Origin: Parabacteroides sp. PH5-46
GTDB lineage: Bacteria; Bacteroidota; Bacteroidia; Bacteroidales; Tannerellaceae
Assembly: GCF_029892785.1 (NCBI RefSeq)
Contig: NZ_JARXXA010000007.1
Span: 1-64,000, forward strand
Direction: 5' to 3'
DNA length: 64,000 bases
Shown here: one piece after another, positions 1-7,960 of the stretch
Layout of the letters: each line of letters opens with the position of its first letter
How positions within the stretch are numbered: position 1 is the stretch's first letter
Program-made: the position numbers and the translations under genes
The notes under the pieces: model-generated
What the model was told of the DNA's origin: nothing
The model's database searches: none
The model's input: the letters and a program-made list of their open reading frames with translations, nothing else

Positions 1-97
1 AGATAAAGATACTAATTCTTGCAGATATAAACAAGAAATAATCAAACTAATATATTGTCAATCAAATAAATGAAATGCTTTTAAGGATAGACTAAAT

Positions 98-211
98 AAT
101 GAAGATTTCGAAAAATGGATGCAAAAGTTATCCAAGAAATTGGACGATATAGGTCAAGACCTGAAATCGTTCATCAACACCAAAGAGGTATTTGACGGAG
201 ATGAGGAATGA
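98..211 (+). pseudogene. Internally deleted helix-turn-helix gene remnant
   Basis: The reading frame gives NEDFEKWMQKLSKKLDDIG and continues to TKEVFDGDEE then stop. It matches the first third of the intact gene at 8753-9109 and then jumps directly to that gene's last codons, so roughly 230 bases encoding the helix-turn-helix core are missing. No in-frame start codon lies upstream. The downstream sequence (about 212-345) also matches the region after the intact gene (9110-9300), with smaller deletions. It is therefore a decayed copy, not a short gene. Confidence 0.75.
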
Positions 212-457
212 TTCTGCATTTTATGTTTTAAGCAGAATAAAGCAAATGATGAAGGCTTGCTTTTGGTTTACGCCTCTTGTAAATAGCTCCGCATTTAGAA
301 GAAACTGGACTTCGTTCTGTTCTTCCTCTTACCCTGCGGGGCAAATTCTTTAGTAACTGAAACAATGCCATAAACTCCCACTTAAAGCCACTGGTCTCGA
401 TTTCTCAAAACCTCTCACTCCTTCATCTATATTTGTCGACAGAACGTATAAAACCGA

Positions 458-748
458 ATGAATATGGATATTATCGCAATAGAAAAAGAATCTTTTGATT
501 CCTTCAAAAAGAAACTGGAACGGATAACCTCATTAGTTCCAAAGCAACCATCCAATAATACTCTGTGCATAGAACAGGAGTGGATAGAGGGCAAAGAACT
601 GGCTGCTTCTCTTAATCTGCCGCCTCGCCGACTACAACATCTTCGGGAAAGTGGTACACTATCATTCTCTACCATCGGGAAGAAAATCTATTACCGAATT
701 TCCGAAGTTAAACTCCTGTTGGAACAAGGCAAAATCAATTCTAAATAA
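458..748 (+). CDS. Small helix-turn-helix protein (excisionase/MerR-like)
   Basis: A 96-residue protein with a helix-turn-helix domain of the type used by Bacteroidales excisionase-like and regulatory factors. Residues about 48-90 contain the core (NLPPRRLQHLRESG, then GKKIYYRISEVKLLLEQGK). The N-terminal 40 residues form a probable alpha-helical segment. It lies 7 bases ahead of a second helix-turn-helix gene and upstream of a convergent integrase gene. Its close paralogue is at 45820-46104 and a more distant one at 11747-12031. The likely role is control of excision or of integrase expression, inferred from position. Translation could also begin at codon 3 (ATG at 464). Confidence 0.75.
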   Translation: MNMDIIAIEKESFDSFKKKLERITSLVPKQPSNNTLCIEQEWIEGKELAASLNLPPRRLQHLRESGTLSFSTIGKKIYYRISEVKLLLEQGKINSK

Positions 749-755
749 CTTTTCC

Positions 756-1049
756 ATGCAACTATATACCAATCAAGATAGCCAGGAACTATTGCAAGCA
801 TTAAACAATGCTTTGCCTTATATCGAACACATCCTGAAAACGCATAAGCCGTTATTTGACGGTGAACGTTATCTAACAAGCGAGGAGCTCTGTTCTATTC
901 TTAAAATATCTCGACGCACTTTACAGGATTACCGGAAGAACGGAGTTTTGCCATTTATCCAATTGCCGGGAAAGGTTCTGTTTCGTGAATCGGATATTCG
1001 AAAGGTTTTGGAAGAACGGTTTCGTCCCGCTTATGATGGTTCTTTATAA
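756..1049 (+). CDS. Small helix-turn-helix protein (excisionase-like)
   Basis: A 97-residue protein starting MQLYTNQD. The open frame extends further upstream, but this ATG is chosen because the paralogue at 46111-46392 begins with the same residues and because a longer form would run deep into the preceding gene. The helix-turn-helix core is at about residues 45-85 (LTSEELCSILKISRRTLQDY, then GKVLFRESDIRKVLEERF). It is probably co-transcribed with 458-748 and faces the integrase gene across a bidirectional terminator. The role is inferred to be regulation of excision. Confidence 0.78.
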   Translation: MQLYTNQDSQELLQALNNALPYIEHILKTHKPLFDGERYLTSEELCSILKISRRTLQDYRKNGVLPFIQLPGKVLFRESDIRKVLEERFRPAYDGSL

Positions 1050-1070
1050 GCGTTGTTCTTAGGTTATCTG

Positions 1071-1103
1071 AACGGCTGAACATTCGTGAATGAGTCAGCC
1101 GTT
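1071..1103. terminator. Bidirectional terminator between HTH gene and integrase
   Basis: A perfect 9-bp inverted repeat (AACGGCTGA / TCAGCCGTT) with a 15-base loop, followed by a T-rich run, between two convergent genes. The same structure with longer arms recurs at 47130-47172 in the equivalent position of the related element. Confidence 0.7.
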
Positions 1104-1119
1104 TCTTCTTTCATATAAC

Positions 1120-2334
1120 CTACTTCGCAAAACTTTCTTTTACCCCTTGCATATCCCGGAGAATACTTTGGTCTAATACCTTTGCATAACGTTGTGTCAT
1201 TCGGGTATTCGTATGTCCAACCATTTTTGCGATGTTTTCCAACGAAACATTATTAGCCAGTGTAACCACTGAGCAGAACGTATGTCTCCCTGTGTGCGTG
1301 GAGAGATTCTTTTTAATTCCGCAGCAATCGGCAATTTCTTTCAAGTAAGCATTACACTTTTGATTGCTTAATACGGGTAGTAAAATACCTCTCTTTTGGC
1401 AAAGCGGATGATCTTTATATTTCTCAATAATCCCCAATGGAACATCAAGCAATGGTACGTTACACATGATTCCGGTTTTATGCCTTTCCTTTCGTATCCA
1501 TAGGTTTCCGTCATTATCAGCAATGATATGTTCTTCTTTTAATTCGGATACATCTATGAAGGCGAGTCCAGTATAGCACTGCACTAAAAATACATCCCGC
1601 ACCAATTCCAATCGTGGAATCTCAAATTCTTTTGTGCGAAGTGTTTCCAGCTCCTCTTTTGTAAGGAACTCTTTGTGTACTTCCTTCTCGTGGAAACGGA
1701 TATTGCCGAATGGATTCTTTTGTATCCAATCGTAGTTTACCGCAATGTTTAATACCTTCTTTACTACCTTCATGTAACGAATAACTGTATTTTCTTGCAA
1801 TCCCTTTTCGGCTTTTAGAAAGTGGATGTAATCATGAATCATGCCGTTGGTGACTTCTTTTAACGGAATATCTTTCCGCTGATATTGGGTTACACTCATT
1901 TCCCGAAAATACTTCAAACAAGTATCAAAACGGGAGATCGTTACTTTTGCATAATCCTTTCCGATCAACTCCCTACATTTGTCGTTATGCTCCTGAAATA
2001 CCTGAAAGAACATTTTGTGCTCTTCATCCAGTCCGAGAAATTTCCGCTTGATTTCCATCGGATTGATTAGTTTGCCGTCTTCCTCCATCTTTCGGTGGAT
2101 TTCAAATAGGCGAAGTTTCACCGATTCAAGGTAGCGGTTAATCTCTAAAGATGCAGAATCCTTACCTGTACAGCGCTCTTTCGCTTGATTCCAAAGGTTA
2201 GGCTTTACGTCACGTTTAAGTTGCATTTCGACCAACTGTCCTTCAATGGTGATGCGCAACATGATTGGTGTATCACCTGTTTTCTTCAACTTTGTTCTTC
2301 TCACAAAGAAAAGCACATTAAAAGTCTGTTTCAT
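1120..2334 (-). CDS. Tyrosine site-specific integrase (CTnDOT-like)
   Basis: A 404-residue tyrosine recombinase. Residues 1-95 resemble the arm-binding domain, about 105-205 the SAM-like core-binding domain, and about 225-395 the catalytic domain. The catalytic signature is visible: K near residue 285 (HKTGIMCNVPL), HTGRH with H347 and R350, GHTNTR with H374, and the nucleophile Y383 in QRYAKV. As in CTnDOT-type enzymes, the usual first Arg (in YTGLAFIDV) is not obvious. The gene sits 235 bp left of an att-like copy of the tRNA-Phe 3' end, which fits integration there. It is nearly identical along most of its length to the integrase at 47180-48394. Confidence 0.93.
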   Translation of the reverse strand: MKQTFNVLFFVRRTKLKKTGDTPIMLRITIEGQLVEMQLKRDVKPNLWNQAKERCTGKDSASLEINRYLESVKLRLFEIHRKMEEDGKLINPMEIKRKFLGLDEEHKMFFQVFQEHNDKCRELIGKDYAKVTISRFDTCLKYFREMSVTQYQRKDIPLKEVTNGMIHDYIHFLKAEKGLQENTVIRYMKVVKKVLNIAVNYDWIQKNPFGNIRFHEKEVHKEFLTKEELETLRTKEFEIPRLELVRDVFLVQCYTGLAFIDVSELKEEHIIADNDGNLWIRKERHKTGIMCNVPLLDVPLGIIEKYKDHPLCQKRGILLPVLSNQKCNAYLKEIADCCGIKKNLSTHTGRHTFCSVVTLANNVSLENIAKMVGHTNTRMTQRYAKVLDQSILRDMQGVKESFAK

Positions 2335-2517
2335 ACTCTATAAATTAATGGTTTAAAGATACTTGAACCATGCTAAATAGAGAACATTGAACTCTAAGAC
2401 AATCAGTGACTTACAGTGCTATTCGTGGTCATTTTTTTACGTGGATAAAATTGACCACGATTTAGCCCGAGGGAACTGCTTGATTTTGCTAAAAATGGAG
2501 GATTTCTTGGAAAAAGA

Positions 2518-2549
2518 AAATCCCTGAAATGTTTTATTTTCAGGGATTT
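2518..2549. terminator. Conserved hairpin upstream of integrase, next to att
   Basis: A 12-bp perfect inverted repeat (AAATCCCTGAAA / TTTCAGGGATTT) between the integrase start and the att repeat. The identical structure is at 48578-48609, and a different-sequence analogue is at 16968-17000. It could stop transcription entering the element end, or be a recombinase or host-factor site. Confidence 0.5.
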
Positions 2550-2569
2550 ACCAAATTTGAAGTCTTTTA

Positions 2570-2591
2570 AAAGTGGTGCCACCAGGAATCG
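2570..2591. repeat. att-like direct repeat (tRNA-Phe 3' end), copy 1
   Basis: The sequence AAAGTGGTGCCACCAGGAAT followed by CG is identical to the 3' end of the tRNA-Phe gene at 48634-48706 and its flank. To its left the sequence stays nearly identical to the region left of the tRNA gene, because both are ends of related elements. To its right identity stops within a few bases. It marks the E3/E2 junction. Confidence 0.8.
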
Positions 2592-2765
2592 TCATTTTGA
2601 TTTAAGTGGCTGTATTTCTTATAGATATATTTTCAAAAAAGAAGTAATCTCCCGCTATTGCTCCACCAAATTTTTGCACTACTTTGCGGCGAAATTCTTC
2701 ACATCACATTTCCTATTACAAATATACGAGGAATCGTCATAATTTGGAAATTTATGAGATTCTTT

Positions 2766-3713
2766 TTATGCGTTCAATATTGCAGACCTATTCTGAATAA
2801 GTTGCTTATACTCTTCTTTCATCTGTTCAGGCAAGAAAGATATATCTATAAAATCATACCATTGAGGTAGTATCTTCCTGAATTTCTCATATACATTTTC
2901 AATCGTCTTTTCATCTACTTTAAAGGATTTCAGAAGATTATCGAAGTCAGCCCTTTTCAGTTTCCGTTTTTTACCGTTCAAGGTCAAAGCCAGTTCTTCA
3001 TTATCTTCCGGTATAACTAATTTAGTAGATAACAAATCATAAGCAGGAGCAAAGGTATATTCGCCTGTACCTTTGTAAAGAGAGAAATTTTTCAAGTGCA
3101 TATCTGCATTTCCTGTCAAATAGCAAAATAGTAGAACTTCAAAATAATTAATCAAGTCCAATACAGGATAAGCTGAATACTCTATAATTTTTTTTGCTAT
3201 TTGTTCGTGCGAACCTTTATATTTCTGTTCTGTTAGCTTCTCCGTCAACTGACACATATCTTCCATTGGTATTTTTTCACCTTCTTTATCTCGGTCTATC
3301 CGTTTTGTAATATAAGCCAATGAACCATCCTTGAACCGTATTAAGGAATGGGGAACGGTTTTTATCTTTGTCAACTCAGCCAAATGCATGGTTAAATCCT
3401 CATTTTCAGGAAGATTATCATATTCTTCGGTTTGAGGTTTTAGGATATAACCACCCCATAAACCGACTATTGTAAAACGCTTTTCTCCGCTTTTCTCTTT
3501 TTCCAAATCAACAGATAACTTCGGCTGTACTCCTGTAATCGTTATTTGCGAACGAACAACCTCTAAAGCTAACGATTCTATATCTGCTTTGCTATATGGA
3601 AGAACAGGAAGCGTTGCTGTTCCAAATATTTTCTTTGAACATTGCGGATGAAAATCAGTTTGCCCTTCGTCAAGCGACTGATAACAATATAAACACCTTT
3701 GCATAATACTCAT
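2766..3713 (-). CDS. hipT: HipT/HipA-like serine/threonine kinase toxin
   Basis: A kinase of 315 residues with the HipA C-terminal fold. Visible features are a Cys-rich N-terminus (CLYCYQ, then FHPQC, possibly zinc binding), a Gly-rich loop ITGVQPK at about residues 59-65, the ATP-binding Lys in YILKP (about 92), the catalytic loop GNADMHLKN (201-209, Asp204 and Asn209) and the metal-binding Asp in AYDLLST (about 226). The ATG at 3713 follows two bases after the hipS stop; the longer open frame would need a TTG start inside hipS. HipA-family kinases phosphorylate translation-related targets such as aminoacyl-tRNA synthetases. The N-terminal subdomain is a separate gene, as in HipBST systems. 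The specific target here is unknown. Confidence 0.88.
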   Translation of the reverse strand: MSIMQRCLYCYQSLDEGQTDFHPQCSKKIFGTATLPVLPYSKADIESLALEVVRSQITITGVQPKLSVDLEKEKSGEKRFTIVGLWGGYILKPQTEEYDNLPENEDLTMHLAELTKIKTVPHSLIRFKDGSLAYITKRIDRDKEGEKIPMEDMCQLTEKLTEQKYKGSHEQIAKKIIEYSAYPVLDLINYFEVLLFCYLTGNADMHLKNFSLYKGTGEYTFAPAYDLLSTKLVIPEDNEELALTLNGKKRKLKRADFDNLLKSFKVDEKTIENVYEKFRKILPQWYDFIDISFLPEQMKEEYKQLIQNRSAILNA

Positions 3714-3715
3714 GA

Positions 3716-4030
3716 TTAAAGAGGTTGAACACTCACAGCACCGATACAATCTTTACAGCAGGCAAGCAGCAAAGACATTCTATCCCGATTGTTTATTTTC
3801 CAGTTCTTTTCGGCAATATCTAATAGCCACCCTTCGGGTATCAGTCCGTCAAAGAATGGATGCAATACATTACTTAGATAAGGCTTATCTGTCAGTGGTA
3901 AAGTTAAGCTGATAGCTTCTGCCTTTTCACTGGCTAAATAATCAGAATCATACTCAAACTTATATCCGTTTTCGTCTTCTGTCAGAATGCCTGCAAATGT
4001 ACTGTACATGTAAATTTGGGCTTGTTTCAT
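3716..4030 (-). CDS. hipS: HipS-like protein (separate HipA N-terminal subdomain)
   Basis: A 104-residue protein equivalent to the N-terminal subdomain of HipA (couple_hipA). It contains an ASEKAEAISLTLPLTDKPY segment and a FFDGLIPEGWLLD motif typical of that domain. Its start overlaps the hipB stop by ATGA, and it is followed two bases later by hipT. In the described HipBST system the small HipS protein, rather than HipB, neutralises the kinase. The same role is inferred here from gene order and domain split. Confidence 0.83.
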   Translation of the reverse strand: MKQAQIYMYSTFAGILTEDENGYKFEYDSDYLASEKAEAISLTLPLTDKPYLSNVLHPFFDGLIPEGWLLDIAEKNWKINNRDRMSLLLACCKDCIGAVSVQPL

Positions 4031-4251
4031 GCTTCTATCAAATTAGTTCTGTTCATTGGTATGGCACCGAGTTGCATACCAAACAGTTTTAATACTTGGT
4101 TTACTTTATCCATTTTCAGGGTTTCTTTCCCTTGTTCCAGTTCACGCAAGAAACGAAGCCCTACACCCGCTTTTTGTGCAAACTCTTCTCGTGATAGCCC
4201 AAGTGCTTTACGCTTGGTTTTCACATACTCATTCAATGGCAGATCATTCAT
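4027..4251 (-). CDS. hipB: HipB-like DNA-binding antitoxin component
   Basis: A 74-residue HTH_3 (Cro/CI-type) protein: residues about 8-60 contain KALGLSREEFAQKAGVGLRF and a second helix LRELEQGKETLKMDKVNQVL. The ATG at 4251 is chosen, not the upstream ATG at 4293. A -7 box (TATATTTG on the minus strand, 4272-4279) and an operator (4256-4271) lie between them, so transcription probably starts after 4293. It is the first gene of the hipBST operon and overlaps hipS by four bases. It likely binds the repeated operators upstream and autorepresses. Confidence 0.82.
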   Translation of the reverse strand: MNDLPLNEYVKTKRKALGLSREEFAQKAGVGLRFLRELEQGKETLKMDKVNQVLKLFGMQLGAIPMNRTNLIEA

Positions 4252-4255
4252 ATTC

Positions 4256-4353
4256 GATACCTTTTCGGGTACAAATATAAGAATATTATTCAATAAATAC
4301 CCGAAAGGGTGCTAAAAAGGTAGGTAAAGCAAAATAATACCCGAAGAGGTGCT
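4256..4353. promoter_or_regulatory. hip promoter with three repeated operators
   Basis: Three copies of a 16-base motif lie upstream of hipB: GATACCTTTTCGGGTA at 4256-4271, TACCCGAAAGGGTGCT at 4298-4313 and TACCCGAAGAGGTGCT at 4338-4353; the first is inverted relative to the others. Each has a partly palindromic TACCCGAA core. A minus-strand -7 box TATATTTG is at 4272-4279, touching the first operator. Spacing between copies 2 and 3 is 40 bp. This layout fits HipB-mediated autorepression with several sites. Confidence 0.7.
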
Positions 4354-4576
4354 AACAATGAGGCTGCATAAAATATTTCTTGAAGTACAAAATTTGATTT
4401 TTGACTATTGAATATCAGGACTTTAAGAAAGGAAAATAAACAATAGGTAACGATTTAGAAATGAGCGAAAGACTTTGGTCTGCTTTGTATTTCCATTGTT
4501 TCAAATAACACCACAAAGATAGTGAAATATACATTATTAGAGAAAATAAATACAATTAAATCTCGGTTTTAATGTG

Positions 4577-4584
4577 TATGTTTG
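4577..4584 (+). promoter_or_regulatory. -7 box (TATGTTTG) of phzF-like gene
   Basis: It matches the Bacteroidetes sigma-ABfr -7 consensus TAnnTTTG and lies 36 bp before the ATG at 4621, placing the transcript start near 4590. This excludes the TTG at 4582 as a start. Confidence 0.6.
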
Positions 4585-4620
4585 CCAAATATTCAATCCT
4601 TAGAAATAAAACCCATTAAG

Positions 4621-5499
4621 ATGAAACAATTTGTATATAAAAAGATAAATGCTTTTTCTACAATCAAATCTGGCGGAAATCCGGCGGTTTGTCTTTATTT
4701 GGATAAAGAGCAGCAACTATCCGAGGTTGAAATGTTATCCATAGCTAAAGAACATAAAGGTTTTGCTTCGGAAGTTATTTATTGTACTCCTTTGTGCGAA
4801 AATTCATTTCGGCTCAAATACTACTCTTCAGAATGTGAAGTTGAATTTTGCGGACATGGCACAATTGCGTGTATGTATGAGTTGATAAAAAATAATGAAA
4901 CGTTGATAGCCCTGCCAGTAATTACAATCTTTACCAATAAGGGCGAATTGATAGTTTATAACGAACTTGAACAGCTTAATGCTGTATTTATTACAGCACC
5001 TAAACCACAACATCTTATATTTTCTGCAAAACTGGATGATATTACAATTAGCCTGAATATTTCTAAAGATGAGATAAACTATAACTATCCCATTGAACTA
5101 ATAGATGCAGGACTTCGAACATTGATTGTTCCTGTAAACAGCTTAGAAAATGTGATTGGAATGCATCCTGACGAAATAGAATTGAAAGAATTTTGCCTGA
5201 CTAGTGGAATAGATATTATCCTTGTGTTTACAACATCTGTAACTGACATGAATAATATTGCAAGAACAAGAGTATTCGCACCTAAATTCGGCTACCTTGA
5301 AGACCCTGCTACTGGATCAGGTAATTCCGCATTTGGTTATTATATGATAAAACAACATCTTTGGCGTGGTAATCCTATTTCTATCGAACAAAATGCAGAA
5401 CTTAACGATTATAATATTGTCAAGTTAAAAACCGTAGCAGAAAGAGTATTGTTCGGTGGAAGTGCGGTTGTTAAAATCGAAGGAAAATATTTCCTGTAA
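4621..5499 (+). CDS. PhzF family isomerase/epimerase-like protein
   Basis: A 292-residue PhzF-fold protein. The family motifs are present: an N-terminal INAFSTIKSGGNPAVCLY (the GNPA signature, about residues 8-22), EFCGHGTIACMY (about 77-88) and the C-terminal EDPATGSGNSAFGYY motif. PhzF-like enzymes have two-domain diaminopimelate-epimerase folds and act on small carboxylated substrates, but most members have no assigned substrate. A second PhzF gene of a different subtype is at 7102-7890, and a nitroreductase and an AraC regulator lie between them. This suggests a small catabolic or detoxifying module. Confidence 0.85.
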   Translation: MKQFVYKKINAFSTIKSGGNPAVCLYLDKEQQLSEVEMLSIAKEHKGFASEVIYCTPLCENSFRLKYYSSECEVEFCGHGTIACMYELIKNNETLIALPVITIFTNKGELIVYNELEQLNAVFITAPKPQHLIFSAKLDDITISLNISKDEINYNYPIELIDAGLRTLIVPVNSLENVIGMHPDEIELKEFCLTSGIDIILVFTTSVTDMNNIARTRVFAPKFGYLEDPATGSGNSAFGYYMIKQHLWRGNPISIEQNAELNDYNIVKLKTVAERVLFGGSAVVKIEGKYFL

Positions 5500-5590
5500 G
5501 AGTTTTCTATCTACATATAGACAGGTAATTTATGTCAAAATCAGACATTAGAAACGAAAATAAATACAGTTTTTCGCTTATATTTATGTG

Positions 5591-5598
5591 TAATTTTG
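5591..5598 (+). promoter_or_regulatory. -7 box (TAATTTTG) of nitroreductase gene
   Basis: A TAnnTTTG match 16 bp before the ATG at 5615. The sequence before it (ATAAATACAGTTTTTCGC...) resembles the region ahead of the first phzF gene's promoter, which has ATAAATACAATTAAATCTCG, suggesting a shared regulator, possibly the AraC protein. Confidence 0.55.
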
Positions 5599-5614
5599 CC
5601 TGAAACTATTAACA

Positions 5615-6130
5615 ATGAATCATATGAATTTTTTGGAACTTATTAGAAAACGTAGAGCAATACGACAATTCGATTCTAAAGAAGTGGAGCAGGAAAAACT
5701 GGATTATATATTGGAATGTGCCAGATTTGCCCCTTCTGCTGTAAATATTCAACCTTGGCTTTTTTTCATCGTGAAAAGTGAAGAGAAAAAGAAAGATTTG
5801 CAAAAAGCATATCCCAATAGGTGGATAGATTCAGCTCCTTTTTATATTGTGGCTTGTGCTGATTCAGAACAGTCATGGAAACGCTCATATGATAGTAAAA
5901 ACCATGTGGACGTTGATCTTTCTATTGCCATTGAGCATATTTGTCTTGCAGCAGCGGAACAAGGACTTGGAACTTGTTGGGTGTGTAACTTCGATCCAAT
6001 TATTTGCTCTCAGGCATTGGAGTTATCAGAACATATACATCCTGTGGCAATAATACCCATAGGTTATCACAGTTCAGTAGTAAAGCCCCAAGTTCGGAAG
6101 CCAATTAAGGAAATCGTAAAAACAATATGA
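5615..6130 (+). CDS. Nitroreductase family protein
   Basis: A 171-residue FMN-dependent nitroreductase-fold enzyme. The N-terminal RKRRAIRQFDSKEV segment (FMN phosphate binding), ARFAPSAVNIQPWLFFIV and the C-terminal AAAEQGLGTCWVCNF are typical of the family. These enzymes use NAD(P)H to reduce nitro groups, quinones or enones. The ATG at 5624 is an alternative start. It lies between the two PhzF genes and is probably controlled with them. Confidence 0.88.
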   Translation: MNHMNFLELIRKRRAIRQFDSKEVEQEKLDYILECARFAPSAVNIQPWLFFIVKSEEKKKDLQKAYPNRWIDSAPFYIVACADSEQSWKRSYDSKNHVDVDLSIAIEHICLAAAEQGLGTCWVCNFDPIICSQALELSEHIHPVAIIPIGYHSSVVKPQVRKPIKEIVKTI

Positions 6131-6161
6131 TTAAAAAAGTGAGGGAAAGAAAGTGTAAATT

Positions 6162-7019
6162 CTAATCTTTCTTTTCTTCACTTTTATTCTGAACCAATCT
6201 AAAACTACCCGGACTAAGCCCTCTATACTTTTTGAATAGCTTATACAAATGGCTTTCATCAGTAAATCCAAATTCATTAGCTATCTCATTAATACGCATA
6301 TCACTATACAATAGTCTGCTCTCAATCATGCTTAGTTTATAGTTGATTATATATTGTTGCAGTAATACGCCTGTATGTTTCTTAAAATAACGACCAAGAT
6401 ACAATTCAGAAATACTAAAGGAAGATGAAATATTTTTAGCAATTAGCTTTTCGGGATTATGGATGTTAGAGTGGATGTAGTGTATGATTTCCATTATTCT
6501 TGAATCAGAATAATTATTTATTGTTTCAGGTAAAGAGAGCGATAAATTTCGGGCAGCAATTATTATCAATGTGTTTACTAATTGTCGAATAAATTCTTTA
6601 TCATATAAATCTGTTTTTTCATTCTCGTTAAGGATTGCTTCAACAATAGGTCTTATCAGCTGAATATCTGTTTTGTTTTTCAAGATACATCCACAATACT
6701 TGTCTGCATTGTTAAGGATAAATTTCAATCTTTTAGCACTCTCACTTGAAAGTGCATCAGAATTGATATGGTTTTCATGGAAGCGAACAATGAAAAATTC
6801 CGTCTTGGTCTCTACATCAAAAGCATGATGGTCTTTAGGTGTGATTAAAAAGAAATCCCCTTTACGATACCCGAACACATTACCATTTATGTTTTGTGTC
6901 CCTGAGCCTGAAAGAATATAAAGTAGTTCAAAGAAAGAGTGTCCATGTACATCCAATGGACATTGGTTTGTATTTAAGTAAACGATCTCGTAAGGTTGAA
7001 GCAGATTAACTTTTTTCAT
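6162..7019 (-). CDS. AraC family transcriptional regulator
   Basis: A 285-residue regulator: residues about 10-130 form a cupin-like sensor (HGHSFFELLYILSGSG), and the C-terminal 100 residues are the HTH_18 domain with two helix-turn-helices (NEIANEFGFTDESHLYKLFK and the closing GLSPGSFR). The ATG at 7019 is preferred over the upstream TTG, since the sequence upstream (CAAAAATA at 7022-7029, a minus-strand TATTTTTG) looks like a -7 box. It is divergent from the second phzF gene and convergent with the nitroreductase gene. It is the probable activator of the flanking cluster. Confidence 0.88.
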   Translation of the reverse strand: MKKVNLLQPYEIVYLNTNQCPLDVHGHSFFELLYILSGSGTQNINGNVFGYRKGDFFLITPKDHHAFDVETKTEFFIVRFHENHINSDALSSESAKRLKFILNNADKYCGCILKNKTDIQLIRPIVEAILNENEKTDLYDKEFIRQLVNTLIIIAARNLSLSLPETINNYSDSRIMEIIHYIHSNIHNPEKLIAKNISSSFSISELYLGRYFKKHTGVLLQQYIINYKLSMIESRLLYSDMRINEIANEFGFTDESHLYKLFKKYRGLSPGSFRLVQNKSEEKKD

Positions 7020-7076
7020 AGCACAAAAATACACTATTTCAACAAATAAATACAAGTTGAATATCTGTTTTATGTA

Positions 7077-7084
7077 TATCTTTG
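7077..7084 (+). promoter_or_regulatory. -7 box (TATCTTTG) of second phzF-like gene
   Basis: A TAnnTTTG match 17 bp before the ATG at 7102. The open frame begins earlier (7057), but that would place the start before the promoter. A short ATAAATACAAG tract upstream again resembles the regions ahead of the other two promoters of the cluster. Confidence 0.6.
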
Positions 7085-7101
7085 CCTTAAAAATAGTTAT
7101 T

Positions 7102-7890
7102 ATGGATAAATATAAGCTATATCAAGTCGATGCATTTACAGAAAAGTTATTTGGAGGAAATCCTGCTGCGGTTTGTCCGCTGAATAAATGGTTAGATGAT
7201 AGCCTGTTGCAAAAAATAGCAATGGAAAACAATCTTGCCGAAACAGCATTTTACGTTAAGCAGGATAACCAATACGAAATTCGTTGGTTTACTCCTAATG
7301 TCGAAGTCGATTTATGCGGACATGCTACATTGGCGGCAGCATACGTCCTGTTTTATCATGAAAACCATGCAGAAAACACTATCGTATTTCATTCTCCCAG
7401 AAGTGGTGAATTGAGGGTAAGTAAACAAGCGGATAGATTGATGCTTGATTTTCCTGTTGATGAATTTTGTGAAATACCGATATCAAGTGAAATAACAAGC
7501 TGTTTTGACAGAATGCCTATTGAAGTATATAAAGGCAAGACAGACTATATGTTGGTGTACGAAGAAGAAATAGACATCACCAATATTAAACCACAATTTG
7601 AATTTATTGCGAAGCTAAAAGCAAGAGGCGTTATCATTACAGCAAAAGGTAGAAGTGTCGATTTTGTTTCAAGATTTTTCGCTCCCCAATCAGGAATAAT
7701 CGAAGATCCCGTAACAGGGTCAGCCCACACGACTTTAACTCCATACTGGGCAGGAAAACTAAATAAAACAGAATTGTCCGCCTTGCAATTATCTGAACGT
7801 AAGGGATATCTATATTGTGTACTCATAGGAAAAAGGGTAGAAATAAGTGGACAGGCTAAATTATATTTGAAAGGTGAAATTTTTATTTAG
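7102..7890 (+). CDS. PhzF family phenazine biosynthesis-like isomerase
   Basis: A 262-residue PhzF-fold protein of the more common short subtype: YQVDAFTEKLFGGNPAAVCP at the N-terminus, the catalytic Glu in NNLAETAFYV, VDLCGHATLAAAYVLF (about residues 72-87) and EDPVTGSAHTTL in the C-terminal half. It is distinct from the gene at 4621-5499, so the two are not a recent duplication. The substrate is unknown. Confidence 0.88.
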   Translation: MDKYKLYQVDAFTEKLFGGNPAAVCPLNKWLDDSLLQKIAMENNLAETAFYVKQDNQYEIRWFTPNVEVDLCGHATLAAAYVLFYHENHAENTIVFHSPRSGELRVSKQADRLMLDFPVDEFCEIPISSEITSCFDRMPIEVYKGKTDYMLVYEEEIDITNIKPQFEFIAKLKARGVIITAKGRSVDFVSRFFAPQSGIIEDPVTGSAHTTLTPYWAGKLNKTELSALQLSERKGYLYCVLIGKRVEISGQAKLYLKGEIFI

Positions 7891-7960
7891 GAAAATTTCA
7901 CTAATCATTCAGCATAAAACAGGACTTCGGTCTGATTATTAATATTCACTTTAAAATTTT

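Larger units (their letters stand above)
1..2591. mobile_element. Integrative element E3, integrase end only (partial)
   Basis: This is the integrase-proximal end of an element that continues to the left of the window. It holds a decayed helix-turn-helix gene, two small helix-turn-helix genes, a tyrosine integrase reading leftward, and at 2570-2591 a copy of the tRNA-Phe 3' end. The HTH-HTH-integrase module is closely related to the one at 45820-48394, so E3 and E1 are relatives. The right boundary follows from the att-like repeat; the left boundary is outside the window. Confidence 0.6.

Noticed and set aside
427-675. Minus-strand open frame over the HTH gene
   Set aside because: It is the antisense shadow of the conserved helix-turn-helix gene at 458-748.
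2557-2870. Open frames across the att junction and hipT end
   Set aside because: They span the att repeat or lie antisense to hipT; no ribosome binding site or family resemblance.
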